A DNA stretch of 64,000 bases from Acidobacteriaceae bacterium (GTDB taxonomy: Bacteria > Acidobacteriota > Terriglobia > Terriglobales > Acidobacteriaceae): NCBI GenBank assembly GCA_025355505.1, contig JANXZM010000077.1:51956-115955 (forward strand). Reading direction: 5' to 3'. The translations under genes were made by a program, and so were the position numbers. Positions 16,448-24,616 of this stretch are shown here, piece after piece (within the stretch, counting starts at the first letter, position 1; the number at the start of each line of letters is the position of its first letter). The notes below the pieces were generated by a model. That model worked only from the letters and a program-made list of their open reading frames with translations, ran no database searches and was not told where the DNA came from.

Positions 16448-16591
16448 GGCAGTTCCCAGTTCCTTCGACCGGCGTGCATCGCTCTCGCGCCGATTCCGGC
16501 ATCGCTGACGCGAGGCCGTGATACGGAACGCCAACTGTCATGGGTTCGCGAAAAGCCGTGGCAAGCTGCGTCTCTACTCTTGACTGCTGTT

Positions 16592-17206
16592 TCACCCCAC
16601 CGCGCCGTTGAAAAAAATATCCGTGTACTGCCGCACCAGAGCGTCTCCAGTTAGCGGTCCCTCGGGCTTGTACCACTGATAGATCCAGTTGATCATGCCG
16701 ACCAGGGCAAAGGCGGCGGCGCGCGGCGTAACCGGCGACGTGGAACTACGCTTGCGCTGGACGTCGGCGATGAGGTTCTCGACGAAGTGCAGGTAATCCT
16801 TCTTGCGCCCGTTGATCTTGCGGCGGAGCGCGGGCGGCAGCGGATGGTTCTCGTGCAGCATGACGGTAATCTCACGGTCTTCCGGACTGAGCACAATCTG
16901 AATGTGCAGCCGGATCAGCGTGCGCAGGCGCTCTTCGGCTCCGTCAATGCTGACTCCGTCAATGCGACGCACCACATTGATCACCCGTTCCTCGGTGATC
17001 TCCATGGCGTGCGACATGATGTGAAACAGGATTTCATCTTTCGACTGGAAGTGGTGATAGAGGCCGCCCTTGGAAAGCTTGAGGGCGGCGGCGACATCGT
17101 TCACGGAGGTGGCATCGTATCCCTGCTGTTGAAAGAGGCGGGCGGCGGTGCGCAGGATTTCCTGGCGTGGTTCCTGACGAGGTTCGATGGCAGCTTCTCG
17201 AATCAT
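16592..17206 (-). CDS. TetR/AcrR family transcriptional repressor
   Basis: 204-aa regulator. The N-terminal helix-turn-helix (EILRTAARLFQQQGYDATSV through LSKGGLYHHFQSKDEILF, about 14-60) is the TetR signature. The C-terminal helices form a ligand pocket of the type seen in fatty-acyl or phenylacetyl-CoA sensors (such as the PaaR/FadR group), an inference from the operator style. Start at ATG 17206; the frame is open to 17356 but the extra 50 residues are Arg-rich and unlike the family. It diverges from ilvC. A perfect 22-bp palindrome at 17362-17383 lies between them, and a related site precedes the reductase gene, so autoregulation plus control of both is likely. Confidence 0.93.
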   Translation of the reverse strand: MIREAAIEPRQEPRQEILRTAARLFQQQGYDATSVNDVAAALKLSKGGLYHHFQSKDEILFHIMSHAMEITEERVINVVRRIDGVSIDGAEERLRTLIRLHIQIVLSPEDREITVMLHENHPLPPALRRKINGRKKDYLHFVENLIADVQRKRSSTSPVTPRAAAFALVGMINWIYQWYKPEGPLTGDALVRQYTDIFFNGAVG

Positions 17207-17361
17207 CACCAGAGATGGTATCGCGGAATGGGGTTTGCGCTCTACTAGCGCATCGCCTGAAACCGCACGCACTCTTCGGCGGCAGGCAGGATTGTGCACG
17301 GAATTGGCCCGGATGCGGAAATTCGTTTGACACCGGGAGGCTGAGCTAGGTAGCATTCTTT

Positions 17362-17383
17362 AAACCGACCGATCGGTCGGTTT
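17362..17383. promoter_or_regulatory. Perfect 22-bp palindromic operator between tetR and ilvC
   Basis: AAACCGACCGA followed by its exact reverse complement. It is centred 64 bp upstream of the ilvC GTG and about 166 bp upstream of the tetR ATG. The ACCGACCG/CGGTCGGT form is typical of TetR-family operators, and the site shares 15 bp with 15542-15557. Confidence 0.88.
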
Positions 17384-17436
17384 TCGCCGTCGAACATGAT
17401 TCAGTATTTCAGCCAACACAGATAAGGAGTTTTCCA

Positions 17437-18483
17437 GTGGCCACAGTTTTCTATCAAAACGATGCCAATCCTTCCGCGTTGAAGGGCAAAATCATTGCCG
17501 TTTTCGGGTACGGATCGCAGGGACACGCGCAGGCGCAGAATTTGCGTGACAGCGGATACGACGTGATTATCGGGCTCGATCCCGAGCGCGGTTCGGCCAA
17601 GCAGGCGCGCGCGGATGGAATGAACGTGGTCGCTCCGGCAGAGGCAGCGAAGCGCGCCGACTGGATTCAGATTCTCACGCCGGACGAGACCCAGGCCGAC
17701 TTCTACGAATCGGCCATCCAACCGCATCTGCACAAGGGAAAAATTCTCGGCTTCTCGCACGGGTTCGCGATTCACTTCAAGACCATCGAGCCTCCGAAAG
17801 ATGTGGACGTGGTCATGATAGCGCCGAAAAGCCCGGGCCATTTGCTGCGGCGAGTGTATGCGCAGGGCGGCGGCGTGCCCTCGTTGCTGGCCATCCACCA
17901 GGATGCCAGCGGACGCGCCCATGAATACGCGCTCAGCTACGCGCACGGCATCGGTTCGACGCGTGCCGGCGTGTTGCAGACGACCTTCAAAGAAGAAACC
18001 GAGAGCGATCTATTCGGCGAACAGGCGGTGCTCTGCGGCGGGTTGACTTCGCTGATGCAGAAAGGTTTTGAAACGCTGGTGGAGGCCGGTTACGCTCCTG
18101 AGATTGCCTACTTCGAGTGCGTGCATGAGATGAAGCTGATCGTCGATTTGATCTACGAAGGCGGGTTGAGCCGGATGCGCTATTCGATTTCGAATACGGC
18201 AGAGTATGGCGACCTGACCCGCGGCGAAGTCGTTGTGGGAGACGAAACGCGCAAGGCGATGAAGGAAACGCTGGCGCGAATCCAGGACGGCACCTTCGCG
18301 AAGGAATGGATCGAGGAGACCAAGAACGGCGGAAGGAACTTTGCCGCGCTGCGTGAACGCGCCAAGCAGCACCCGATTGAAAAAGTAGGAGAGCAGTTGC
18401 GGGCCATGATGTCGTGGCTGCCTTCCGACAAGAAGAAGGCACCCGAAGCCAAGCTGGCGGAGTCGAAAGTGGTCAACGTCTAG
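17437..18483 (+). CDS. ilvC: Ketol-acid reductoisomerase
   Basis: 348-aa class I KARI, the second step of valine/isoleucine synthesis: rearrangement and NADPH-dependent reduction of acetolactate or acetohydroxybutyrate. Nucleotide-binding [19 protein letters not shown] at 19-37; the active-site region has [20 protein letters not shown] and later the Asp/Glu metal ligands in [24 protein letters not shown] start with AAGGAG at 17424-17429. ilvD follows 112 bp later on the same strand. The operator at 17362-17383 suggests TetR control. No ilvB/ilvN genes are present in this window. Confidence 0.97.
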   Translation: MATVFYQNDANPSALKGKIIAVFGYGSQGHAQAQNLRDSGYDVIIGLDPERGSAKQARADGMNVVAPAEAAKRADWIQILTPDETQADFYESAIQPHLHKGKILGFSHGFAIHFKTIEPPKDVDVVMIAPKSPGHLLRRVYAQGGGVPSLLAIHQDASGRAHEYALSYAHGIGSTRAGVLQTTFKEETESDLFGEQAVLCGGLTSLMQKGFETLVEAGYAPEIAYFECVHEMKLIVDLIYEGGLSRMRYSISNTAEYGDLTRGEVVVGDETRKAMKETLARIQDGTFAKEWIEETKNGGRNFAALRERAKQHPIEKVGEQLRAMMSWLPSDKKKAPEAKLAESKVVNV

Positions 18484-18487
18484 AAGA

Positions 18488-18562
18488 AAGTTCCTGGTTC
18501 TCAGTTCTCAGGAAAATCTCCGGTTCTCACTGAGAACCGGGAACCGGGAACTGAGAACTTCT
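18488..18562. repeat. Family D inverted repeat between ilvC and ilvD
   Basis: CTGGTTCTCAGTTCTCAGG faces GAACCGGGAACTGAGAACTT across a short loop that itself contains TTCTCACTGAGAA. It fills most of the 112-bp ilvC-ilvD gap and could act as an mRNA stem-loop. Confidence 0.75.
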
Positions 18563-18595
18563 CTCCCTTCAGCCACTGTCTGCATCACATAACCC

Positions 18596-20275
18596 ATGGA
18601 CCTCAAACATCGCAGTCGCAGTATTACGGACGGGCGGGACCAGGCTCCGGCGCGCGCCATGTACAAAGCCATCGGCTTCACCGATGCCGATCTTGCGAAG
18701 CCGCTGATAGCCGTTGCCAATACCTGGATCGAGACCATGCCGTGCAACTTCCATCTGCGGCGGCTTTCGGCCAAGGTGAAAGAAGGGATTCGCGCAGCGG
18801 GTGGCACTCCGATGGAGTTCAACACGATTGCGATTTCCGACGGCGAGACCATGGGAACCGAGGGCATGAAGGCGTCGCTTGTGAGCCGCGAGGTGATTGC
18901 CGACTCCATCGAACTGGTCTGCCGCGGACAGATGTTTGACGCGGCGGTTTGCGTTGTCGGTTGCGACAAGACGATCCCCGCGGCCGCCATGGCGCTGGCG
19001 CGGATGAACCTGCCCGGTCTGGTGCTTTACGGCGGAACGATTGCCGCCGGGAAGTTTCGCGGCAAAGACGTCACCATTCAGGATGTGTTCGAGGCCGTGG
19101 GTGCGAATGCGGCGGGCAAGATGAGCGACGCCGATCTGCTGGCGCTGGAGAACGTGGCTTGTCCAGGTGCGGGCGCATGTGGCGGGCAGTACACGGCGAA
19201 CACGATGAGCACGGTGATGGAATTGATTGGGCTATCGCCAATGGGATTCAACGGAATTCCGGCGATGGACCCGCGCAAGGATGAAGTCGCGTTCCGCTGC
19301 GGCGAAGTGGTGATGAATCTTCTGAAGCGCGGGATTCGTCCAAGCGATATTTTGACACACGCGGCGTTCGAAAACGCGATTGCGGGCGTGGCTACGACGG
19401 GCGGCTCCACCAACGCCGTGCTCCATTTGTTAGCGATTTCGCGCGAAATGGGACTGCCGCTGGAGATCGACGATTTTCAACGGGTCAGTGAACGCACGCC
19501 GCTGCTGGCGGATTTAAAGCCTACGGGAAAATACGTGGCAGCGGATGTGGACGCTGCCGGCGGAATTCAGTTGATCGCCAAGAGGCTGCTCGACGGCAAG
19601 CACGTCGATGGTTCCACCATGACCGTAACCGGAAAAACATTTGCTGAAGAAGCCAACGCCGCGAAAGAAACTCCGGGACAGATGGTGATCGCTCCCTTGA
19701 GCAAGCCGCTGAAGGCGACAGGTGGTCTGGTGATTTTGAAGGGAAACCTCGCTCCCGGCGGCGGAGTTATAAAGATGAGCGGCCACGAACGCCAGTCCCA
19801 CACCGGCCCCGCGCGTGTGTTCGATTCCGAAGAAGCGGCAATGCAGGCTGTGACCAGCAAGCAGATCAAGGCTGGAGATGTGGTGGTGATTCGCTATGAA
19901 GGTCCAAAGGGCGGACCCGGTATGCGGGAAATGTTGAGCGTCACTGCGGCGATTGTGGGCGAAGGTTTGGGAGAGAGCGTAGCGCTGATTACAGACGGAC
20001 GCTTCAGCGGCGCGACCCGAGGGTTGATGGTCGGCCACGTGGCGCCAGAAGCGGCGCTGGGCGGGCCGATTGCCGCGATCCGCGAGGGCGACAAGATCAC
20101 GATTGACACCAGGATCCGAAAGCTGGAGCTGGAGATTTCCGACGCCGAGATTGCGCGCCGCATGGCCGAGTGGAAAGCTCCGGCGCCGCGGTATAAAACC
20201 GGTGTATTCGCGAAGTACGCGGCGCTGGTGAGGTCGGCGGCGGAGGGGGCGATCACCACGCCGCGTCACTTATAG
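18596..20275 (+). CDS. ilvD: Dihydroxy-acid dehydratase
   Basis: 559-aa Fe-S enzyme, third step of branched-chain amino acid synthesis. Cluster cysteines lie in TMPCNFHLRRLS (about residue 50), VGCDKTIPAAAMAL (about 123) and CPGAGACGGQYTANTMS (about 190-206), the ILVD/EDD family signatures. The C-terminal half has GRFSGATRGLMVGHVAPEAALGGPIA with the catalytic Ser region. Length is normal. It is on the same strand as ilvC and 112 bp downstream, probably one unit. Sugar-acid dehydratases of the same family are less likely given the ilvC neighbour. Confidence 0.96.
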   Translation: MDLKHRSRSITDGRDQAPARAMYKAIGFTDADLAKPLIAVANTWIETMPCNFHLRRLSAKVKEGIRAAGGTPMEFNTIAISDGETMGTEGMKASLVSREVIADSIELVCRGQMFDAAVCVVGCDKTIPAAAMALARMNLPGLVLYGGTIAAGKFRGKDVTIQDVFEAVGANAAGKMSDADLLALENVACPGAGACGGQYTANTMSTVMELIGLSPMGFNGIPAMDPRKDEVAFRCGEVVMNLLKRGIRPSDILTHAAFENAIAGVATTGGSTNAVLHLLAISREMGLPLEIDDFQRVSERTPLLADLKPTGKYVAADVDAAGGIQLIAKRLLDGKHVDGSTMTVTGKTFAEEANAAKETPGQMVIAPLSKPLKATGGLVILKGNLAPGGGVIKMSGHERQSHTGPARVFDSEEAAMQAVTSKQIKAGDVVVIRYEGPKGGPGMREMLSVTAAIVGEGLGESVALITDGRFSGATRGLMVGHVAPEAALGGPIAAIREGDKITIDTRIRKLELEISDAEIARRMAEWKAPAPRYKTGVFAKYAALVRSAAEGAITTPRHL

Positions 20276-20291
20276 ATTTCAAGCAAACCCT

Positions 20292-20372
20292 CAACCACAA
20301 AGGACACGAGCGATCACGAAGGAACCCCGGGCGATTTACCACCTTCGCGTACCTTCGTGTCCTTTGTGGTAA
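20292..20372. repeat. Family B palindromic repeat
   Basis: AACCACAAAGGACACGAGCG and its facing arm CCTTCGTGTCCTTTGTGGT, about 80 bp overall, in the ilvD-sppA spacer. Confidence 0.88.
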
Positions 20373-20455
20373 ATGAACTTGGGACGTTCACCCTGGGCGC
20401 GCGGTTGGGGTTAGACTCTTCTTTCCTGGTCTTTACCTTTCCAAGGAGAAGATAA

Positions 20456-22231
20456 ATGTCCAAGGCAATCGTACGGTTCCTCGCCATCTTAGGCGCCCTG
20501 TGGCTGATCGGAATGGTCATCGTGATGGTGGCTGTGATCGGCGTGAAGGGGAAAGTCCCATCCAAGACGATTCTCGAAGCCAACTTCGAGCAGACGTTGA
20601 TGGAGGACGTGCCCGACACACCGACAGCGCGGTTGCTGTTGACCGAGCGACAGACGCTGCGCGACGTGGTGGACGCGATTGATCGTGGAGCGAGTGACGA
20701 TCGCGTCGTCGGCATGATTGCCCGGATCGGCGCCGTTCCGATGGGCATGGCGCAGACCCAGGAGATTCGCGATGCTGTCCAAAGATTTCGCGGGCACAAA
20801 AAATTTGCCGTCGCCTACGCGGAAACGTTCGGTGAGTTTGGTCCGGGCAACGGCGCTTACTATCTCGCGACGGCGTTCGACCATATCTATCTGCAGCCCT
20901 CAGGCGACGTTGGACTAACCGGCATCATCATGGAGTCGCCATTCGTGAAAGGGACGTTGGGCAAACTGGGCGTGACTTTTCATGGCGATCACCGCTACGA
21001 GTACAAGAACGCGCTCAATTTTTTCACCGAGACCAAGTTCACCGGGCCGCACAAAGAAGCGATGACCGCGATCATGACTTCGTGGTTCAACCAGATGAAG
21101 GACGGCATCTGCCAGGCGCGGCAGATTGCGCCGGAAAAATTTCAGTCGCTGGTGGACGCGGGGCCTTATCTGGGCAAAGAAGCGGTGGCGGCGAAACTGG
21201 TTGACGCCATTGCGTATCGAGACGAGGTCTACAGCGACGTAAAGAGCAAGGCGGGCGATGGAGCGGAGCTGCTCTATCTGGATAAATACTTGCACCGCGC
21301 CGGACGTCCGCACGATCGCGGAAAGACGGTTGCACTGGTGTTCGGCGTGGGCGGCGTCACCCGCGGCAAGAGCGATTACGATCCCGTGCAAGGCAGCCAG
21401 AGTATGGGCTCGGATACGGTGGCGGGCGCGATTCGAGCGGCTGCGGAAGACAACAACGTGAAGGCGATCCTGTTCCGCGTGGACAGTCCGGGCGGTTCGT
21501 ATGTCGCCTCCGATAGCATCTGGCGCGAAGTGGTGCGAGCTCGCCAGGCGGGCAAACCGGTGATTGTTTCAATGGGAAATCTGGCGGGGTCGGGCGGATA
21601 CTTTGTGGCCATGGCAGCCGACAAAATTGTCGCCGAGCCGGGAACCATTACGGCCTCAATCGGGGTGCTGGGCGGAAAGATGCTGACCAGCGGCTTGTGG
21701 GACAAAGTTGGGCTTTCGTGGGACGAGATACACCAGGGCGAAAACGCGACCATGTTCACCGGGACGCGCGATTACACGCCCGCCGAATGGGGACGATTCC
21801 AGGCGTGGCTCGACCGTGTCTATGTGGATTTCACCAGTAAGGTTGCCGATGGGCGCAAGCTGCCAAAAGAAAAGGTGCTGGAGATTGCGAAGGGGCGGGT
21901 CTGGTCCGGGCAGGATGCGAAAAATCTCGGCTTGGTGGATGAGCTCGGCGGCTACGATACGGCTCTGAAACTGGCGAAGAAAGCAGCCGGAATTCCCGAA
22001 GGTGACGACGTCAAGATCGTGGTCTATCCGCGGCCCAAGACTTTTTTCGAGAGCGTGATTGAGCGCCGCGGCGCGGATAACAGCGACAAGGAAGCCATAG
22101 GGCAAACGCTCGCGCGAATTCTGGAAGTGGTGCAGCCGGTGGCGCGCCAGCTTGATGCGGTTGGGATCAAGGGCAAGGATAGGGATCAGGATGATGTGCT
22201 GCGGATGAATCCAGTGTCCAGTACCCAGTAG
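20456..22231 (+). CDS. sppA: Signal peptide peptidase SppA, 67-kDa type
   Basis: 591-aa inner-membrane S49 serine protease that degrades cleaved signal peptides. A membrane anchor covers about 8-31 (FLAILGALWLIGMVIVMVAV). It has two tandem S49 domains, as in E. coli SppA; nucleophile Ser379 sits in NLAGSGGYFVAMAAD, and the C-terminal half also carries ITASIGVLGGK. The general-base Lys is expected in the N-terminal half near TKFTGPHKEAM. An AAGGAGA site precedes the ATG. The last codons (SSTQ and the TAG stop) fall inside a CCAGTACCCAGTAG repeat tract, so the repeat supplies the natural stop. Confidence 0.94.
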   Translation: MSKAIVRFLAILGALWLIGMVIVMVAVIGVKGKVPSKTILEANFEQTLMEDVPDTPTARLLLTERQTLRDVVDAIDRGASDDRVVGMIARIGAVPMGMAQTQEIRDAVQRFRGHKKFAVAYAETFGEFGPGNGAYYLATAFDHIYLQPSGDVGLTGIIMESPFVKGTLGKLGVTFHGDHRYEYKNALNFFTETKFTGPHKEAMTAIMTSWFNQMKDGICQARQIAPEKFQSLVDAGPYLGKEAVAAKLVDAIAYRDEVYSDVKSKAGDGAELLYLDKYLHRAGRPHDRGKTVALVFGVGGVTRGKSDYDPVQGSQSMGSDTVAGAIRAAAEDNNVKAILFRVDSPGGSYVASDSIWREVVRARQAGKPVIVSMGNLAGSGGYFVAMAADKIVAEPGTITASIGVLGGKMLTSGLWDKVGLSWDEIHQGENATMFTGTRDYTPAEWGRFQAWLDRVYVDFTSKVADGRKLPKEKVLEIAKGRVWSGQDAKNLGLVDELGGYDTALKLAKKAAGIPEGDDVKIVVYPRPKTFFESVIERRGADNSDKEAIGQTLARILEVVQPVARQLDAVGIKGKDRDQDDVLRMNPVSSTQ

Positions 22232-22276
22232 CCAGTTACAACCTCCCTGAGACTGGGTACTGGCACCTGAGAACTA
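22214..22276. repeat. Family D-like CCAGTACCCAGT inverted repeat over the sppA 3' end
   Basis: GTCCAGTACCCAGTAGCCAGT faces GACTGGGTACTGGC. The left arm forms the last codons and stop of sppA; the right arm lies just past the end of the convergent DUF507 gene. Confidence 0.7.
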
Positions 22277-22549
22277 CAGTCCCAACTTCTTCACTTCATC
22301 GTTGTAATACTTGCGGTAGAGGATCGACCATTCCTCGGAGCCCTCGATGATGGTCCGACGCTGGCTCTCGATTTTCTGGCGGGCAGCCTGATCGATACGG
22401 GCTTCCTGCATGAGGAGACCTTCGAGAATCTTGCGGACTTCGAGGCGGATGGTGTTGCGGTCCTCGATGAAGTCGACCTCATCCAACTCGGCGACGGCGT
22501 CGGTGACGGTGTGGGCGAGTTTGTTGACTTTGTCGCGGTTCAATCGCAC
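22274..22549 (-). CDS. DUF507 family protein (second of pair)
   Basis: 91 aa, all helical and charged: RLNRDKVNKLAHTVTDAVAE then RLEVRKILEGLLMQEARIDQ and a C-terminal EEWSILYRKYYNDEVKKLGL. This matches the DUF507 pattern of a short coiled, basic/acidic protein with a YRKYY...LGL end. Function unknown. GTG start at 22549, 13 bp after the stop of the sister gene, so the two are co-transcribed and may form a heterodimer, as the repeated pairing in such genomes suggests. Confidence 0.85.
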   Translation of the reverse strand: MRLNRDKVNKLAHTVTDAVAELDEVDFIEDRNTIRLEVRKILEGLLMQEARIDQAARQKIESQRRTIIEGSEEWSILYRKYYNDEVKKLGL

Positions 22550-22562
22550 GGCAGGGGCGTCC

Positions 22563-22841
22563 TCAGAGAACAGCCTTGTATTTTTTCACCAGCTCGGTCT
22601 TCACTTTACGGAACATTTCCTGGTAATTGGCGCCGCTCTTCTGCATTTCGTCCGAATACGCCTCGAGGATGACGCGCACCTCATCGTTAATGCGGTCCTC
22701 GAGCGCCAGTTCGTCGAGCAAAGCGGCGTGTACCTTCTCGGAAAGAGCAGGCATCGCCTTGGTCTCAATGAGACCGCTCGCCACCAGTTTTTTGGAAACT
22801 TCGCGGGCCAGATAGCCCACATATTCTTTGGAAAAGAGCAT
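22563..22841 (-). CDS. DUF507 family protein (first of pair)
   Basis: 92 aa: MLFSKEYVGYLAREVSKKLV at the start, a central LSEKVHAALLDELALEDRIN helix, and YQEMFRKVKTELVKKYKAVL at the end. It has the same fold pattern as the downstream gene but only distant identity. ATG at 22841. The N-terminal MxFSxxYxxYLAREV motif is the form typical of DUF507. No catalytic motif; function unknown. Confidence 0.87.
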   Translation of the reverse strand: MLFSKEYVGYLAREVSKKLVASGLIETKAMPALSEKVHAALLDELALEDRINDEVRVILEAYSDEMQKSGANYQEMFRKVKTELVKKYKAVL

Positions 22842-22948
22842 GATTAAAGCGCTGTTTTGTAAGCAGAAAGTTTAACACAAAGATGGCTCTGGCCGGGCGG
22901 TGTCTTCCTTGCGCGGGCTTGGGTGGTGATCCAATTCCGTGCGCTTCG

Positions 22949-22996
22949 GGCCGCGAGCTGCCAGCAAACGGGATCCTCGCAGCCCGCAGCTCGAAG
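22949..22996. repeat. Family F inverted repeat (CCGCGAGCTGCCAGC ... GCAGCCCGCAGCTCG)
   Basis: Facing arms built of CGAGCTGC/GCAGCTCG in the spacer before the gene at 23068. A related element lies at 32718-32782. No coding signal is seen in the surrounding 22842-23067. Confidence 0.6.
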
Positions 22997-23067
22997 CTTG
23001 AAGCGTGTTTACTCGGCACCCGGCATTAGCGGCTGACTGCTCCAAAGCTTTACAATGATGAGACTCC

Positions 23068-23544
23068 ATGTCTCCACATCCAGACGACCTGACGGGCATG
23101 AAAGACGATATGACGGCCTTCATTGAAGGTCTGGGCATGCGCCGTTTCTTCGGCTATGTCGAGTGCGAAGAGGTTCCGAGCGTGCTGTGGGACTCGGGAC
23201 AGAATGCGGATGGCTGGAAAGATTTCGTGGAACTGGCTAAGTCCACAGGTGCGCCCTTCCTGACCATGCATTCCTGGGCGCTCGACCGCGAAGAGTTGGA
23301 CCGCTTATCCCGGTTGCTCGCCGACGGAGACTACAGAAGCGAAGAAGATCTGGAAGAAAGCCGCTGGCTGAAGACCTACGTCGGGAAGACCGGGTTCGTG
23401 CAGCTCGGATGGGCGTACCAGGGATGCGTCTTCGTCTACGAAGCGGGCACCGAATGGTACGAAAATTATCAACACCTGCTCGAACTGGCGGATGATGCGG
23501 GCGGGTTCATGATCGATGAGCCGGACCAGGACGAGGAACGGTAG
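23068..23544 (+). CDS. Conserved hypothetical acidic protein, 158 aa
   Basis: Not recognised. Acidic and probably soluble; no signal peptide or membrane segment. Notable stretches are FIEGLGMRRFFGYVECEEVP, VLWDSGQNADGWKDFVELAK, and KTGFVQLGWAYQGCVFVYEA followed by TEWYENYQHLLEL. The aromatic pattern suggests a compact alpha/beta domain. Codon use matches the neighbours and the frame has good coding character, so it is a real gene. It is convergent with the HDOD gene, 23 bp apart. Confidence 0.75.
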   Translation: MSPHPDDLTGMKDDMTAFIEGLGMRRFFGYVECEEVPSVLWDSGQNADGWKDFVELAKSTGAPFLTMHSWALDREELDRLSRLLADGDYRSEEDLEESRWLKTYVGKTGFVQLGWAYQGCVFVYEAGTEWYENYQHLLELADDAGGFMIDEPDQDEER

Positions 23545-23567
23545 AAGTCCAGCGAGCGGAGCTTTTC

Positions 23568-24425
23568 CTACGCCGACTCAATCACGTCGATCTCATTTAG
23601 GATTTCGGAGGCGAGCCCTTTGGCATCGGCGGGGAAGCGCTTTCGCGCGGGCTCGGGGAACGCGCCGAGAATCTCGGCATAGCTGCGAGGGAATCGGCAG
23701 CGGATTACCGCGAACCCGAGTGCATCCGCCAACTCACAGCTGGGCGGGATCAATGAAGCTGTGCCCGCCGGGTGTGCTTCCTGGTCGTGATGGCAGGCCG
23801 CGATCCCGAGGAAAGCATCGGGAAGATTCCAGAGTTTGACCAGCGAACGTCCTGCATGGCAGTGATCGATTCCGCAGAACTCACGTTCGCTCTGGAGGAG
23901 ATCCGCGGATTGGTCTGCCCCGCGCTCGATGACCAGAGCGTATGGCCCTGGCATGGCCGTGGCCAGAGCCACCCTGCCGATGTCATGCAGAATCCCAGCC
24001 GTGTAGGCAAAATCCTTGTCTAACGAGCTCCACTTTGCGCTCCGCTCGGCGATGATCGCGCAGGCGACGCTGTGACGCCAGCACGACTGCATGAGCGGTG
24101 TGAGCGTTTTTTCCAGATACGCCCTTAGGCCAACCGTGATTACCACGCCCCTCAGGCGCCGGAAGCCGAGCAGCATCGACGCCTGCAGCACGCTGGTGAT
24201 GTCCTTGGAAAAGGCAACCATGGGAGAATTGGCGATCCTGAGAACCGCAGTCGAAAATGCGGGATCGGAACGGATCAGATTGCAAAGTTCAAGCAAGGAC
24301 GTGTCCGTGCCCGCCATCATCTTCAGTGCCTTCAGCGCGATTGCCGGGAAGGGTGGGATACTGTCCGGATCCCACCGTAGTTCCAACGGTTCCGCCGCTT
24401 TGGATGTGCCCGTTGCCATCGTCAT
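23568..24425 (-). CDS. HDOD domain signalling protein
   Basis: 285 aa. HDOD domain over about 20-220: FPAIALKALKMMAGTDTSLL, LIRSDPAFSTAVLRIANSPM, and AGILHDIGRVALATAMPG where the HD pair is retained. These proteins are regulatory, lacking the full HD phosphohydrolase site, and often act with c-di-GMP or chemotaxis systems. Start at ATG 24425, with AGGA 8 bp upstream (minus strand). A second, EAL-linked HDOD protein lies at 33.5-34.8 kb. It diverges from recJ. Confidence 0.88.
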   Translation of the reverse strand: MTMATGTSKAAEPLELRWDPDSIPPFPAIALKALKMMAGTDTSLLELCNLIRSDPAFSTAVLRIANSPMVAFSKDITSVLQASMLLGFRRLRGVVITVGLRAYLEKTLTPLMQSCWRHSVACAIIAERSAKWSSLDKDFAYTAGILHDIGRVALATAMPGPYALVIERGADQSADLLQSEREFCGIDHCHAGRSLVKLWNLPDAFLGIAACHHDQEAHPAGTASLIPPSCELADALGFAVIRCRFPRSYAEILGAFPEPARKRFPADAKGLASEILNEIDVIESA

Positions 24426-24616
24426 AATATTCCTGCTGTCGAAAGGTCTGGTACTCCACCACCGCAAGCGTTTGCGGCCCGCTGAGGTAAATGACTCCAG
24501 GTTGCCCCGCATTATTTGTATCGGCAATCTGGGTGGGTTTCGTGAATGGTGCTGGTGTGCCCACTTTTGGCGATGTGGAGCAAGCTGCTAATCTGGTTCC
24601 TTCTCGAAAGCCGCTC

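Noticed and set aside
24491..24616. Longer start for RecJ
   Set aside because: The added residues do not resemble RecJ and cover the intergenic region shared with the HDOD gene.
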